A DNA stretch of 64,000 nucleotides from positions 1,922,001-1,986,000 of the forward strand of contig JBLDXI010000024.1 in NCBI GenBank assembly GCA_047495785.1, written 5' to 3'. A program made the translations under genes and the position numbers. This document shows positions 43,631 through 54,993 of this stretch, piece after piece; within the stretch, counting starts at the first letter, position 1, and every line of letters starts with the position of its first letter. Source of the DNA: Lepidodermella squamata (Eukaryota > Gastrotricha). The notes below the pieces were generated by a model that worked only from the letters and a program-made list of their open reading frames with translations, had not been told where the DNA came from and did no database searches.

Positions 43631-45451
43631 TTAATAAATAAGTTTGCAAATACATAACACAACTAGCAAGTTCAAGCTGACGTTAATTTGTATGGCCGAT
43701 CCATCGTTGCTACTATCAGCAATCGGCGGGCTCGTCGGCTTCTCAGCATTTGCAGTGCCTCCGGTATGACTCATAGATGAAACCTCTTTGAAAAAAGAGC
43801 TTTGATTGGTTGACGCTGTCTTCAGTTTCGTCACAGCCTGTTCGACCTTCCGTTGAATTTCTGACTCAGTCATTTGGGTCAAACTTCGGAGTGCAACAAT
43901 GTAATCAGAGATCACACTACCCTTTCGAAAGCTAGTAATCGTGACGTCGATTTTACTGAACAGATTCGTTGAGTTGTAAATAAGAACAATAGCCGGCTTG
44001 AATATAGCTTCAGCGCCTTTGAATAACGGGCTGTTGTTATTGCTTAAATCTGAGGGCCAGGGTTCACTGTTTATTGAGGTCCCATTGGACAGGGTGAAAT
44101 TCCCAACTCGAAGCGTGCCATTCCCTACAACACAAACCTGATATGAAAAGCGGCAACGGGAAGAAATATTACCTTTAAAGTCCAGATGGTCTAGCAAATT
44201 TGGCGATGAAGAAGTTAACAATAGGGATGAGGATGATTTTGAAGGGTTCGAAGAGACGGTTGATACTGATGGACCTGTCGCTGTTTGCTGCGACTTTGTT
44301 CCGCCTGTCATTGTTGAACCAGTACTAGCAGCGTTAGGAGAGGTTTTGGCACTAACTCCTCTCGATACCGTTGGTACGCTCGTGCTTGTGGCTGCAGATT
44401 GCGTTGATGCAGGATCTACTTTTGTCAATACTGGTGAAGTGATGGTAGCTGTAGCAGTTGTTGTGGTGCTAGTTTGAGGAGACGTGACTGCGGAACTGCT
44501 TGTTGTCGGGCAAGAATTCGGTCCGTATAATGTCACGGCAGTCGTTTGCGGGCCACAAGTCATCGCATCCGTATTTTTTCCAATGATTTGGTACGTCTGT
44601 ATCGACTTCAAATACACGGCTGAAATGTAGAATCCCGACATCGCGCCCACGCCCAAGTGTAACGGTGCTTTCGTACTCAAACCACTCAAGGTTATTGGGT
44701 TGGTACCGACCGTTCGCATTTGAGAGTTGACACAAACGTAAGTGCTGACCGAGTCCAACTCGACAACCAGACGGACAAGACCGAAAATGTCGTTGAACAT
44801 TGCAACTGTACCGTTTGGAGCCGTGCCTTTAACCAATGTTGGATCGATAACCTGTACAGACACAGGATCTTGCGAATAGGCTAATTGCACATCGCCATAA
44901 AACGGTCTAGCGTATAAAAACAGTCCACCTTGAAAATTTTCCGTCGTTCCCCATTTGCTCGCTAAAAAAGAGTTATAAATAAATTTTATAATTATAGCTT
45001 GCCTAACGTTTTGAACGGTTTTGTGATAGACCAATAGGAGGCACCAGGTAAAGGGCAAAACCATCGCCTTTAGAGTTTTCAACTATTTTGATAGTCAAGT
45101 CGATCGCGAAGCCAGTTCCAGCCTTCCAAAGCGAAATGGGAAGAGGCGAGGAGGAGTGAAATGCTGAGTAAGCGTCCTGAGACCCAAGCGGCATGAGTTG
45201 ATACGATTTATCATTCTGAAACTTCGGCGAAACAGATTGAGAGACAATAGTGTCAAAATAAGCTGTGACAACGAAGAGATGGACTATAACTAAATTATCA
45301 TTGAAGACAACGGGAACGAACATGCATCACCGTTGACCAAGCTGAACTGAGGCAGAGGACACCAATTCGACGGGATGTTCATTTGACAAAATGTCAGCCG
45401 CAGCATAACACTGCATGCAACAATAACTGACCAGACAAGTTGCGACAGCAT
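43631..45451 (-). CDS. Lectin-SEA gene 2
   Basis: Four exons (45451-45322, 45262-45008, 44961-44173, 44124-43631) give 555 residues. A signal peptide and MNIPSNWCPLPQFSLVNGDA lead into a ConA-like domain with KGDGFALYLVP, FQGGLFLYARPFY, LHLGVGA and SAVYLKSIQTYQI. A long Ser/Thr/Ala stalk of about 130 residues follows. The SEA-like exon has GEP-type lead NSEPWPSDLSN, FKPAIVLIYNSTNLF and FRKGSVISDYIVALRSLTQ. The C-terminus (INVSLNLLVVLCICKLIY) is hydrophobic and could be a GPI signal or membrane anchor. It is closest to gene 5. The role as a surface or secreted glycan-binding mucin is inferred. Confidence 0.85.
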
Positions 45452-45987
45452 TATAGAAAATCAGGAGAAAGGTCTCGAAATTAGTGTACCCTGTAACCTG
45501 GAACCTTCTTCGAAGCCTGACACGATAATAATTCCTTGTTTACTTCTCATCAGTATCAAACGATGCGCATTCTATATCGAGGCTTCATAATTGGCACACA
45601 GCTAGCGCCTTGGCGCTTAACAAACTCAGTCGCACGATGTTTGCGTGAAAAATACCGGGAACATCCAAATTGTTAACGACTTCAACATAATCAATCGTTT
45701 TCATATCCTTCGAAATTTCGCTTTGGGTTTTTCGAAATTATCTGACTTTCACGAAATGATCAAGCGTTACCATTAAGACTATAGAATATGATACTTGCTT
45801 TTTTAGTTCCGGCTCTTAATTCGGAATTTTAACAATTAGTAAAAGTAACAGTTGACATATTTCTAAAAATTGAAAAATCCTGTTTACAATAACGCCGGAA
45901 ATCAGAGAAAAGTGAAAACGGGAAAATGCTCCAGTAATAGCTGAATTTTGAAGAATGTTTGTTGTTTGTCTCTGCAGATTTTAAAAT
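45452..45987. other. Intergenic region, no gene seen
   Basis: This is upstream of lectin-SEA gene 2 and downstream of gene 3. No coding frame, RNA gene or element end is recognised. Confidence 0.4.
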
Positions 45988-47847
45988 CTAAATAAAATGA
46001 TTAAAAACTCGAAAGAACGAAACGAAAATAAAAATGATAGGTTTGTACTCTGGTGCGGTGGAAACATGTTTTGGGTCAATACTCGGTCGGGTCGAACTAC
46101 TGCTTGTGATTGCTGATCCACCTGAATGTTTCATGGTAGTAGCTGAAAAATCGACCCCACTCGATGTTATAGTGCCGCGTAATTTCGCTATAGCTGCATT
46201 GACTTTGATTTGAATTTCAGCCTCCGTAAGCTGCGTCAAACTTCTCAGAGCGACAATATAGTCTGAGATGATGCTGCCTTTCCTGAAGCCAGTTATCGTA
46301 ACCTTTACTTCAGTGAATTTGCCAGTGGTATAGATAAGCTCAATAGCAGGCTTAACGGCAGCTTCTATTTCCTTGTAGAGTTGGCTTGATGCATTATTGA
46401 GATCGTTGGGCCACGGCTCGCCAGTTAACTCAGTGCCATTGGTAAGTGCGACAGCATTAGCCCGAAGCGCTCCATCACCTGCAATTAAACAAATTCTTGC
46501 GATTAATGCCAACTTATAATGCTAAAAAATGTCGATAATAGTTTCCTCCGCGAAAAATGTATAAGCGTGACAATCGCAGTAAATTTAGTATACATATGTA
46601 ATAGTATTCAAACGACCCGAGGATTCCCTCTTTAATTGATTGATAGAGGATTGCTCGAAAATGTATTGCTATTTCACTAAGACCTTTACTGCTATTTCAA
46701 TTACCAGTTATGTCGAATCCTGGTTGCGTTGGCGAGGTGGGTTGGCCTTGAATTGGCGATTGTGTTGTAGGACGACTTGAATCTGTATCAGATAACAGAT
46801 AAGGAAGGGGTCGAACGGACTTTGTAGTAGCTTGAGTCTCACCTGTTTTCGCAACCTCAGGTATAGAGGTTGTAGGTGTTGTAGGCGCAGGAGTAGAAGC
46901 TGACAAAGTAGTAGCGGGCGTCGTAGTCGATCCAGTCGTGGAGGGAGGGGCGCGACAATTCTGGGTCTCCGTAGTCGTTCCTACCACTTGATACGTCTCA
47001 ATCGACTTCAATATCACTCCAGATGCACCGCCACCCGACTGAGCACCGACACCTACGTGTTAGGCTTGACCGTAGCTAAACTCCATGAAAGATAATGGTG
47101 CGCTACTAAACATCGTCATTACGCCATTCACACAGAAGGAAATGGTCAATTTGCCATAAGGTTGGAAAAGCATTCTTATTTGGCCGAATGTATCGTAGAA
47201 CGATTCAACAGTTCCTCGTGGGGCATCGAATTGACGTATCGATTGGTCCACAGCTGCTACACTCGTTACACCATATGAGTAAGCAAGAGCCATGTCGCGG
47301 TAGGCAGGACGAGCGTATAGAAGCAGCCCTCCTCCAAACGGTTCCTTCAAAGCGAATTTCGCTTCGTTGCCTTGAAAAACAAATGCATCAAACTAGGCAA
47401 AGCAAAATTATGTTTAAATACTATTAGAACCATTGACAGCCAAACTCGAAGGTGGTACTATAAAAATTGCGAAGCCATCGCCAGTGGTGCCTTGGATAAT
47501 CTTTAATGTTGTATCAATAACGAAGCTGAACATAGGTTGCCAGAACGCAGACGGTAACGGCGTGGCAGTGTAAACACCTGATCCTGCGAAAGTCAAATCC
47601 TCTTTCAGCAGCTGGATTGTTCCATCAGGTAGGACAACCGGCCAGAAATTATAAGAAAAGAATGTGCGGAAGTTCGCTGAAGTAAAATTCCTGAATATTA
47701 AGTGAAGATAAGCTGAGCTATAAACGTACTCATGTCAGCATTCCTCAAGGTGTATTGGTCCTGTGGAGCCCAGTTAGATGGCACTGTGAACTGGCCATCA
47801 CAGCACCATATCATCAACGCTGCTAGCAAAAGCGTCAGCCTAGACAT
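45988..47847 (-). pseudogene. Lectin-SEA gene 3, one in-frame stop
   Basis: Four exons (47847-47730, 47676-47422, 47370-46705, 46478-45988) would give 509 residues, with all phases and splice sites intact. The frame is broken once: after YGQA a TAA at about 47061-47059 stands where sisters have a Tyr codon in GGPYYMGVGA, and the frame then continues HVGVGAQSGGGASGVILKSI. Everything else is in order: signal peptide, TGDGFAIFIVP, GGGLLLYARPAY, Thr/Pro stalk and SEA with FRKGSIISDYIVAL. This is a very young pseudogene, a sequencing error, or a readthrough gene. Confidence 0.75.
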
Positions 47848-49005
47848 ATGGGATGAGAAAATTCCCCTCTGAAATGGAAAAAATTGTCTACTTTACCCTG
47901 CTCGATACTGAATGGACAATTAAAAATTTCAGACAATTATCGTGCTTTACTTTTCATCATCCGCACTGTAAATACCGGACATATAAACAACAGAAAATTG
48001 GTTTACTGCTTGCAATGATTTGTCATATTTCTCTTCGCATCACTTCACCATAAATGAAAATTATTGCAACTGCAAAAAAGCTTGGTTCATTCCGATATCC
48101 TGTGGACTTTGGCGAATTGTTGGCTGTTTCCTTCGGATCAACCTTGCCAGAAGAGCCAAGCGATTCGACAGAATTAGGCTGACTGACCATGCCACCGGAA
48201 TGACTTACTGACTCGACGTTATCGAAATTTAGGGAACCTGCAGTTTCCGCAGCTGCTTTCAGCTTTTCAACAGCCGCTGTGACTTTTTGCGATATTTCCG
48301 ACTCTGTCATTTGCGTCAGGCTTCTCAAAGCGACGATATAGTCCGAGATTACACTTCCTTTTTTGAAGCCAGTGATAGTTACGCTTATCTCAACGAACTG
48401 GCCAGTAGTATTGTACATTAGAAAGATCGCCGGTTTGAATATGGCCACTGCTTCTTTAAATAAGGAGCTTGACGCATTGCTCAGATCTTGAGGCCAGGGT
48501 TCTCCGCTCACAAATGTCCCATTTGCCAGGGAAAACGCGGTAACATGAAGCTTGCCACTTCCTAAGGGTACTCATGATATAAAATAAATAAAATTTATAA
48601 GGAAGAGGGAAACCTTTGGTTTGAAAATCCTTCGAAGCCGAAGTAAGGGAAGAATCTGTTTGACCCTTTGTGGACCCTTTGGCCGTTGAAGATCCAGCAG
48701 TTTTTACTGTTGTAGTAATTGACGGAGCTGGGGTTGTTTTCGGGGTATTAGTAATAGTTGACACAGTTCTGGTAGATTTAGCTGTGGTTGTAGTTTGTGG
48801 ACCGCAGGTCATCTGATCATTGTTTGATCCCTTGATTGTATATGTTTCGATAGACTTCAAAAATACTGCAGAAGCAAACTGCCCTGACTGAGCCCCAGCC
48901 CCGATGTAATAGGGACCCCCAGAGCTCAAACCAGTTAAATTGAAAGAAGGTTTTCCAAATGTGTAGAGCGTATTATTCCCACAAATGTAAGCACTAACAA
49001 GATCT

Positions 49006-49811
49006 CCCGAACGAAAATGGCCTGACTGGTTTTAGATATTTATTGACCGTATGGATGTTTTAACGATGTTTATTGACCAAGTCGCTCCAAAAAAACGTCA
49101 GCTCGATGTTGTTATGACGTTTTTAGCTAATAAAGCGCAACAGTCTAAACCGGTCTCAATAATGGCTAGCCCTTTTTGCTAATGGATCGAAGTTTTGGCG
49201 ACTTTCGCAGACCCCATTTTTTGCGATGCCTTTTTCTGCGACCTTTCTGCCAATTAGCACTCTAGGAAAGCGCGATATTTCTCGACTTGGTGGGTGCGCT
49301 AGACATAAAATGACTATTTCTTGAACTTTATTTGGAATTGTCTAAAAACTTCCGTGACAGCTTTCTAGTAAAATGAACATCTAGAAATATCAATAAATAA
49401 TCGGGCACCCGAAAGCCTAGTAAGGTCAAAATAATTGCTGGGAATGATTATCTGGAACCCTCTAAAATATTTCAAGCCCTGTATCCAGGACATGGGACTT
49501 GGCAAAAATCACCAAGTCTAAAGTACAACTTATTTATAAACCAATTTAATCAATAATAATCATGTGATAGCTGGTGGCGTAGTGGGTGAGGTGTTGGGAC
49601 TGTGTCATCAAGGTCACAGATTCAATCCTCATCAGCAACAGTTTTTTAATTATAGTTTAAATTATACCCCGACATTACATTGACATTTCTAGGTATTAAC
49701 TTGGCTAGAGGTTCTTAAGAAGTTTATTGACAATTCCAAATAAACATCTAGAAAACATCCAAGCGTAAATACCTGAAAACATCTAGAAAAGTCAGCAAAT
49801 TTTCGTTCGGG
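49006..49811. mobile_element. Transposon inserted in lectin-SEA gene 4
   Basis: An 806-base insertion with inverted ends CCCGAACGAAAAT and ATTTTCGTTCGGG, flanked by CT on both sides. Because it sits in a coding exon whose frame can be followed on both sides, its borders are exact. It carries a tRNA-like module at 49571-49648 and no transposase frame. Confidence 0.85.
49571..49648 (+). repeat. tRNA-derived SINE-like module
   Basis: TGGCGTAGTGG (49575-49585) resembles a pol III A box and GATTCAATCC (49619-49628) a B box, about 34 bases apart as in tRNA genes. A T run follows at about 49642. The acceptor stem does not pair well enough for a working tRNA. The same GGTGGCGTAGTGG start recurs at 51064-51076. 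Confidence 0.6.
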
Positions 49812-50525
49812 CTCCTTCAACAACTATTCTCACTACGGTAAATTCGTCGTGAAAAAGCTGTATGGCTGTTCCAACAGGAGCAATGCCAACGATGAAAGTG
49901 TTATTATAAGGGGAAAAGTCTGTCGCTGTGCTCGAGAAAGCGAATTTAACATCTCTATAATAAGGCCTCCCATAAATAAAGAAGCCGCCTTGAAACTTAT
50001 CCAGCACACCGGCGTTACTGGCTAGTGAAAATTAGAAAAAATGTGTATTGGCCTTCAGAAGATTGATATATAATACCGGAAGACTTGTTGTTTGATAATC
50101 CACTATAAGGCACGACAAAAATGCTGAATCCATCTCCTTTTGCTGATACATTCAGCATGAGGGTGAAATCCATCGCAAAGCTTGCGCCACCTTGCCAGAA
50201 CGAGGATGGGAGAGCCGAAGCTGACCGCATGCCAGAGTTCGAATAATAGTTATCAGATTTCATTAATGCTATCGTGTTATCGGTCATTTTTGTTGGAGTA
50301 ATAGATCTCGTTGAGATAGTAGGAATAAAATATGCTGGAAAAATTTATCTTCAACGATGGGACACATGTTTTGCTTCATAGCAACTTACTAATATCCCCA
50401 TTTATCAAAGAATACTTCGGAATCAAGGTCCAGTTGGGAGGAATGTTCATTTGCGATGAACATAGGCTGCATTCTAGCAAAATAACCGCAAGAATAGCTA
50501 CTAAGTACCTCACCATAGCGGCCAT

Positions 50526-50767
50526 TTTTTTGAGGGATGTGGAAGCTATCCTGCAAGTCTGCTGGAGATGCGCCGTTCTGTTTACATACCATCAGTATAG
50601 ATCTTAGAACCTTTTCAAGACAGTCACCCAATTAAATAGGGCCTCAACCTGATGTCTTCCTTGTTATCTTCAGATTCATTCAAGAGATACACAATATGAT
50701 TTTAACAAGCGATAAGAAAATTAATAGATCGATAGTAAATAAGCTTGTACAAACAAAACACCTAGGA
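50526..50767. other. Intergenic region, no gene seen
   Basis: This is upstream of lectin-SEA gene 4. Nothing is recognised before the inverted repeat begins at 50768. Confidence 0.4.
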
Positions 50768-51273
50768 CATTATAGGGCGACTTTGCAGTCACGTGAATAA
50801 GGTCAAAGTCCGTCTATTTTTTTCTGGTCTTGGTCGCGCGGTCGCGCAGTCGTTGTGGTCGGGCGGTCGTGTAAAAAAATGCTCACTTAAAAATGAGAGA
50901 AAAAAAACGATGCACCACCAGGAGTCGAACTAAGGATGTTGGAATAAAAAGCCATGTTTTTGATCCACTACGCCACCAGTTGAAGAAATCGGCCGGGAAA
51001 ATATTTACACCCATATTGTTGCTAATCGGATCCACTGATAGAAACTCTTAATTGCCATGAATTGGTGGCGTAGTGGATCAAAAACATGGCTTTTTATTCC
51101 AACATCCTTAGTTCGACTCCTGGTGGTGCATCGTTTTTTTTCTCTCATTTTTAAGTGAGCATTTTTTTACACGACCGCCCGACCACAACGACTGCGCGAC
51201 CGCGCGACCAAGACCAGAAAAAAATAGACGGACTTTGACCTTATTCACGTGACTGCAAAGTCGCCCTATAATG
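50768..51273. repeat. Long perfect inverted repeat with tRNA-like arms
   Basis: Two arms of about 215 bases (50768-50982 and 51059-51273) are complementary with essentially one mismatch, around a spacer of about 76 bases. The ends read CATTATAGGGCGACTTTGCA. Each arm contains a tRNA-like module: in the right arm, A box TGGCGTAGTGG at 51066-51076, B box GTTCGACTCC at 51111-51120, then a T run. This could be two head-to-head SINEs or a foldback element. The right arm overlaps the last codons and stop of lectin-SEA gene 5. Confidence 0.85.
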
Positions 51274-53098
51274 GAGGTTCATTATAAAATCAATCCTCAT
51301 TTCCGAGCCTTTGCTGCTGCCTTCAGGCATTGGTGGGGTGTTCGGCTTATCGGCAATGGCGTTGCCTCCATTATGACTTATGGATGTAACATCGTTGAAG
51401 AAAGCCGCGAAAGTGGTTGACGACTCCTTCAGTTTCGTTATAGCCTTTTCGACCTTAAGCTGAATTTCCGACTCAGTCAGTTGCGTCAAACTTCGCAGTA
51501 CAACAATGTAGTCACAGATCACACTCCCTTTCCGAAAGCCAGTAATCGAGATGTTGATTTTGCTGAAAAGCTCCGTTGTGTTGTAAATCAGAACGAGAAC
51601 CGGGTTGAAAATAGCATTGGCCTGTCTGAATAATGGGCTGCTGTTGTTGCTCAGATCGGAAGGCCAAGGTTCGCCGTTCATTGAGGTTCCGTTGGACAGG
51701 GTGAACTGGACGACCCGAAGCATACCATTACCTATGAAGATAAAATGATTAGAAAGTCTCAAAACTGAAAGTATACGTCTATTATTACCTGTGAAATCGA
51801 GAATGCTTGACAAATCCGATGGGGAACTCGTCACCAATGGTGATGAGTATGATGCGGTAGGGTTCGAAGATAACACAGACGCCGATGCAACTTTCGCTGT
51901 TTGTTGGGATTTCGTTGTTGAATCGGTGAGAAGGTTAGCGATTGTCGTAATGTTCGCTGCGGTCGAGGCCATGCCGCCTTTTGATAATAATGATAGCAAG
52001 TTTGAGTTTGTTGCGGTCGATTGCAATGATTTAGAAGTTATTGTCGTTGAAGTTGAAGATGAAGTACTGCTGTTAGTTGTGATTTTAGCAACGCCTGAAG
52101 TCGAGCTACTAGCTTGAGTAGTGGTGGTTGAAGAACTGCTTGTTGTCGGGCAATAATTCGGTGTAGTAGATGGCACGATAGTCGTTTGTGGGCCACAAGT
52201 CATTGCATCTGTATTATTTCCCACGATTTGGTACGTCTGTATCGACTTCAAGAATATAGCAGATACGTAGTCTCCCGTTTGTGCGCCCACGCCCAAGTGG
52301 TACGGTCCGGATGTGCTCAATTTGCTTAAAGTTATCGGAGGGGCGCCGATCTTTCGCATCTGAGAGTTGACGCACACGTAGGCACTGACTTGGTTCTGCT
52401 GAACAATCAGACGAACAAGGCCGAAAGTGTTGTAGAACATCGCAACTGTTCCACTTGGAGCAGAACCCTTAATTAAAGATGAATCCACAACTTCTATTTT
52501 CAAAGGGGTTTGCGAGTAGGCGATTCGCACGTCATTATAAAAAGGCCTGGCGTATAAAAAAAGTCCACCTTGAAAAGCTTTCTTCGTTCCCCAATTGCTT
52601 TCTGTAAGGTGAATAATAGAATCAATTTTATTCATTTTAGCTAACTTTACGGCTCGATAGGTTTTGTGATAGACCGCTAGGAGGTACCAGATAAAGAGCG
52701 AACCCATCGCCTTTAGAGTTTTGAATTACTTTGACAGTCAAGTCAATCGCAAAGCCAGTTCCGGCTTGCCAAAGCCAAGAAGAGAGGAGCGAGGCTGAGT
52801 AAAATGAGGAGTATGAACTTGTGGCAGTTGAACTCATCAGTTGATACGTAATATTATCACTCTGCAACTTCGGCGAATGTGATTTAGAGAAACCAGTGTA
52901 AAAGTTGGCTAGAAAGGAAAGAAATTAAATTTTCAGATAGGCACTCGCGGTTAGGGACTAACATGCATCTCCATTGGCTAAGCTGAATTGGGGTAGAGGG
53001 CACCAATTCGATGGAATATTCATCTGACAACAGGCCAGCCGCAGCAAACCGCAGCAGAACGAAGCAAAAATAGGTGACCACCAGCTTAGCAATATCAT
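51241..53098 (-). CDS. Lectin-SEA gene 5, tail replaced by a repeat
   Basis: Four exons (53098-52963, 52908-52651, 52601-51789, 51731-51241) give 565 residues. A signal peptide and MNIPSNWCPLPQFSLANGDA lead to a ConA-like domain with KGDGFALYLVP, FQGGLFLYARPFY, YHLGVGAQTG and SAIFLKSIQTYQI. A Ser/Thr stalk of about 140 residues and a SEA-like domain with FRKGSVICDYIVVLRSLTQ follow. Gene 2, the closest sister, ends INVSLNLLVVLCICKLIY, but here the protein ends MNLHYRATLQSRE, the last residues being read from the inverted repeat. If the normal tail is a GPI or membrane anchor, this copy has lost it and may be secreted. Confidence 0.8.
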
Positions 53099-53643
53099 GT
53101 TTCAATGAGGAGCTGGTAGAAAAGTCTGGAAAATTTCATCTGAAGTACCTGAAAACCTTCTAAATCCCGAACCCGCTCAGGAGCCTAGTTCGATGCTTCA
53201 TCATGTTTACTTCTCATCAATATATAAAAAAGTTGCGCATGCTATAACAAGGCTTCATAATTGGCACATAAAGAACGTGATGGAGTAACGGGATTTCAAT
53301 AATTAACATATTTTGCTTATTTTTAGCCTCGGCTTCACTGGGCGTATTCGGGCAGACCGCCATAACAGCAAATACTTCGTATATACAGTATATATACAAA
53401 ACTCTCTCAGTTGAGTCAAACTCCTCAATGCGACGATATAATCAGGTGTCACACTTCCTTTCTTGAAACCAGTTTGCTGACACTGATCTCGCTGAACGCG
53501 CCAGTGGTGCTGTAGATAAGGGTGATAGCAGGTTTGAAGATACCAACGGCTTCTTTGAAAAGGTTACTTGAAGCGTTGTTAAGGTCTTGTGGCAATGGAT
53601 CGCCACTAATCGATGTTCCATTAGCCGTCACAAAATCAGTCAC

Positions 53644-54358
53644 TTAACCCTTTTGACCCATCAACACACGGGTGTGTGACCACTTTGGAAAATTCTGAAA
53701 AATCAAGTGTAACTAATAAGGCTTAGCGTTTTTGTTCAATAGGGAGGGGAGTAGTTACTTAGTTAATATTGATTTTCTCATATTTTTTGCAGACACCTAA
53801 GTTATGAAATTTATTGGTCAAAAAAAACTAAGACCAAAAAATCGATTTTTCTCACACCGATATTTTTGAAGTATTTTTTTTCCTATATATATTTTGGTTG
53901 GCTATTCATAGCGTTGTGGATTATCAAGGTGAAAGGTGTGGCTACCATATGAGACAAAAATTTCAATATTACGAGGCTAGATGGCGGCGTGATAAAACAC
54001 GAAAGACACGACACACGGGTGTGTTAGCGGGCCAGATTTTCATTCATCTGTAGTACATTTCTATTATTAGTATCATATTAGTGAAATCTTTACTGCTTAA
54101 CTGCTTGAAAAATACGAAGGCTAGGAACCTGCGGTTTCAGAATTTTTATCAATCAAGGATAGGAGAATACGTCTATGCTTTCTTTCAGGGGGTCATAAAT
54201 TTGACAGATTACGTAATACGGTAATTACGTCACTAATTAGCGGTTGGTAATAAAAATATAAGAAGGTCGGATCTGAAATCAGCGCATCAAGTTTAGTCAG
54301 GGACGAAGTTCTCATAATTTTCCTGTGGAAAAAAGGGGTCTGGGCTAATACGGGTTAA
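53644..54358. mobile_element. TTAA-flanked element in lectin-SEA gene 6
   Basis: TTAA occurs at 53644-53647 followed by CCCTTTTGACCCA, and at 54355-54358 preceded by TGGGCTAATACGGG. The ends are imperfect inverted repeats, as in piggyBac-type MITEs. Inside, the palindrome ACACACGGGTGTGT occurs near 53665 and a near copy (ACACACGGGTGTGTTAG) near 54010. The borders are less certain than those of the 21692-22647 element. Confidence 0.5.
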
Positions 54359-54377
54359 GCAATCTTGGATGGGTCTA

Positions 54378-54525
54378 AATAAGTGCACCACCTAAAATGA
54401 GGTTCCAGCGCTAAATTTGTGAGTGCGTCCACCTAAAATGCAAACAGGCGGCACTAAATCTTCGCGCCACCTAAATAATGAATCCAGCACTAAATAATTG
54501 GTGTGGCACTAAATAATAGCTTAGG
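54378..54525 (+). repeat. Degenerate CACCTAAA / GCACTAAAT motif array
   Basis: Within 150 bases CCACCTAAA occurs three times and CACTAAAT or CGCTAAAT five times, roughly alternating. The array ends just before an 80-base leader and the ATG at 54622, so it may be the promoter or terminal region of the transposon carrying the following frame. Confidence 0.5.
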
Positions 54526-54621
54526 CGCGCCGCCGAGCAATATTTAAGGCGGCTCAGTCATCATATCATCAACTGCATCATCATCATCTCGTCATTATTA
54601 TTTCTTGGTTATTATTCTGAA

Positions 54622-54993
54622 ATGGAGGAAGTGCCCCTCTTAATCATCGATACGGCCGAAAATCTGCCGCCGCCGCAACCAGCCAGTCGTCGACGCGGCA
54701 AGGAGCAGGTCTGGACGTGTGTTCAACAGTTCGAGGACGAGGAGGCTGCCGACGATCACGTCGCGGACACCGGCACAGCTTGGTGGTGGAATAACGGCCA
54801 CTCGTACCTCACCAACCGCGGCATGATGCACTACTTCGACTGCTCACACCCTGGTAGCCAAAGTAAGCTCCGAAACGTTATTCATGCCGATTCGCTGTAC
54901 GTGTCGCTGGAAGAAAACGACATCAACCATGATCATTCGCAACCGAAGAAAGAAAAACAGCGCGGTTTGCCCCCCAGCAACTCGACGTTGTAG
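54622..54993 (+). pseudogene. N-terminal fragment of a MULE-type transposase
   Basis: A 123-codon frame starts with ATG and encodes an acidic and Pro-rich lead, then WTCVQQFEDEEAADDHVADT, WWWNNGHSYLTNRGMMHYFD and CS. The pattern W..v..F.d...A....(15)..W..(8)..g...Y.dC fits the Cys/His (WRKY-GCM1/FLYWCH-like) N-terminal domain of Mutator-like transposases. The last codons run into the stalk of the lectin relic, so the transposase is cut off there. Confidence 0.45.

Larger units (their letters stand above)
48023..50525 (-). pseudogene. Lectin-SEA gene 4, split by a transposon
   Basis: Exons are 50525-50390, 50334-50077, 50021-49812 (then an 806-base insertion) 49005-48614, and 48561-48023. The front part encodes a signal peptide, KGDGFSIFVVP and FQGGFFIYGRPYY and runs into the insertion after RIVVEG. 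On the far side the frame resumes at DLVSAYICGNNTLYTF. Removing the insertion with its 2-base duplication gives a continuous frame. The SEA part has FKKGSVISDYIVALRSLTQ. Unless the element is spliced out as an intron, no full protein is made. Confidence 0.8.

Noticed and set aside
44469-44735. 88-codon minus-strand frame inside lectin-SEA gene 2
   Set aside because: It is an out-of-frame reading of exon 3.
49571-49648. Functional tRNA gene
   Set aside because: A and B boxes are present, but no proper acceptor stem or anticodon arm can be folded; it is inside a transposon.
51064-51130. Functional tRNA gene in the right arm of the inverted repeat
   Set aside because: B box and T run fit, but stem pairing is poor and the copy is part of a perfect inverted repeat.
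51791-52117. 108-codon plus-strand frame
   Set aside because: It is the antisense shadow of the Ser/Thr stalk of lectin-SEA gene 5.
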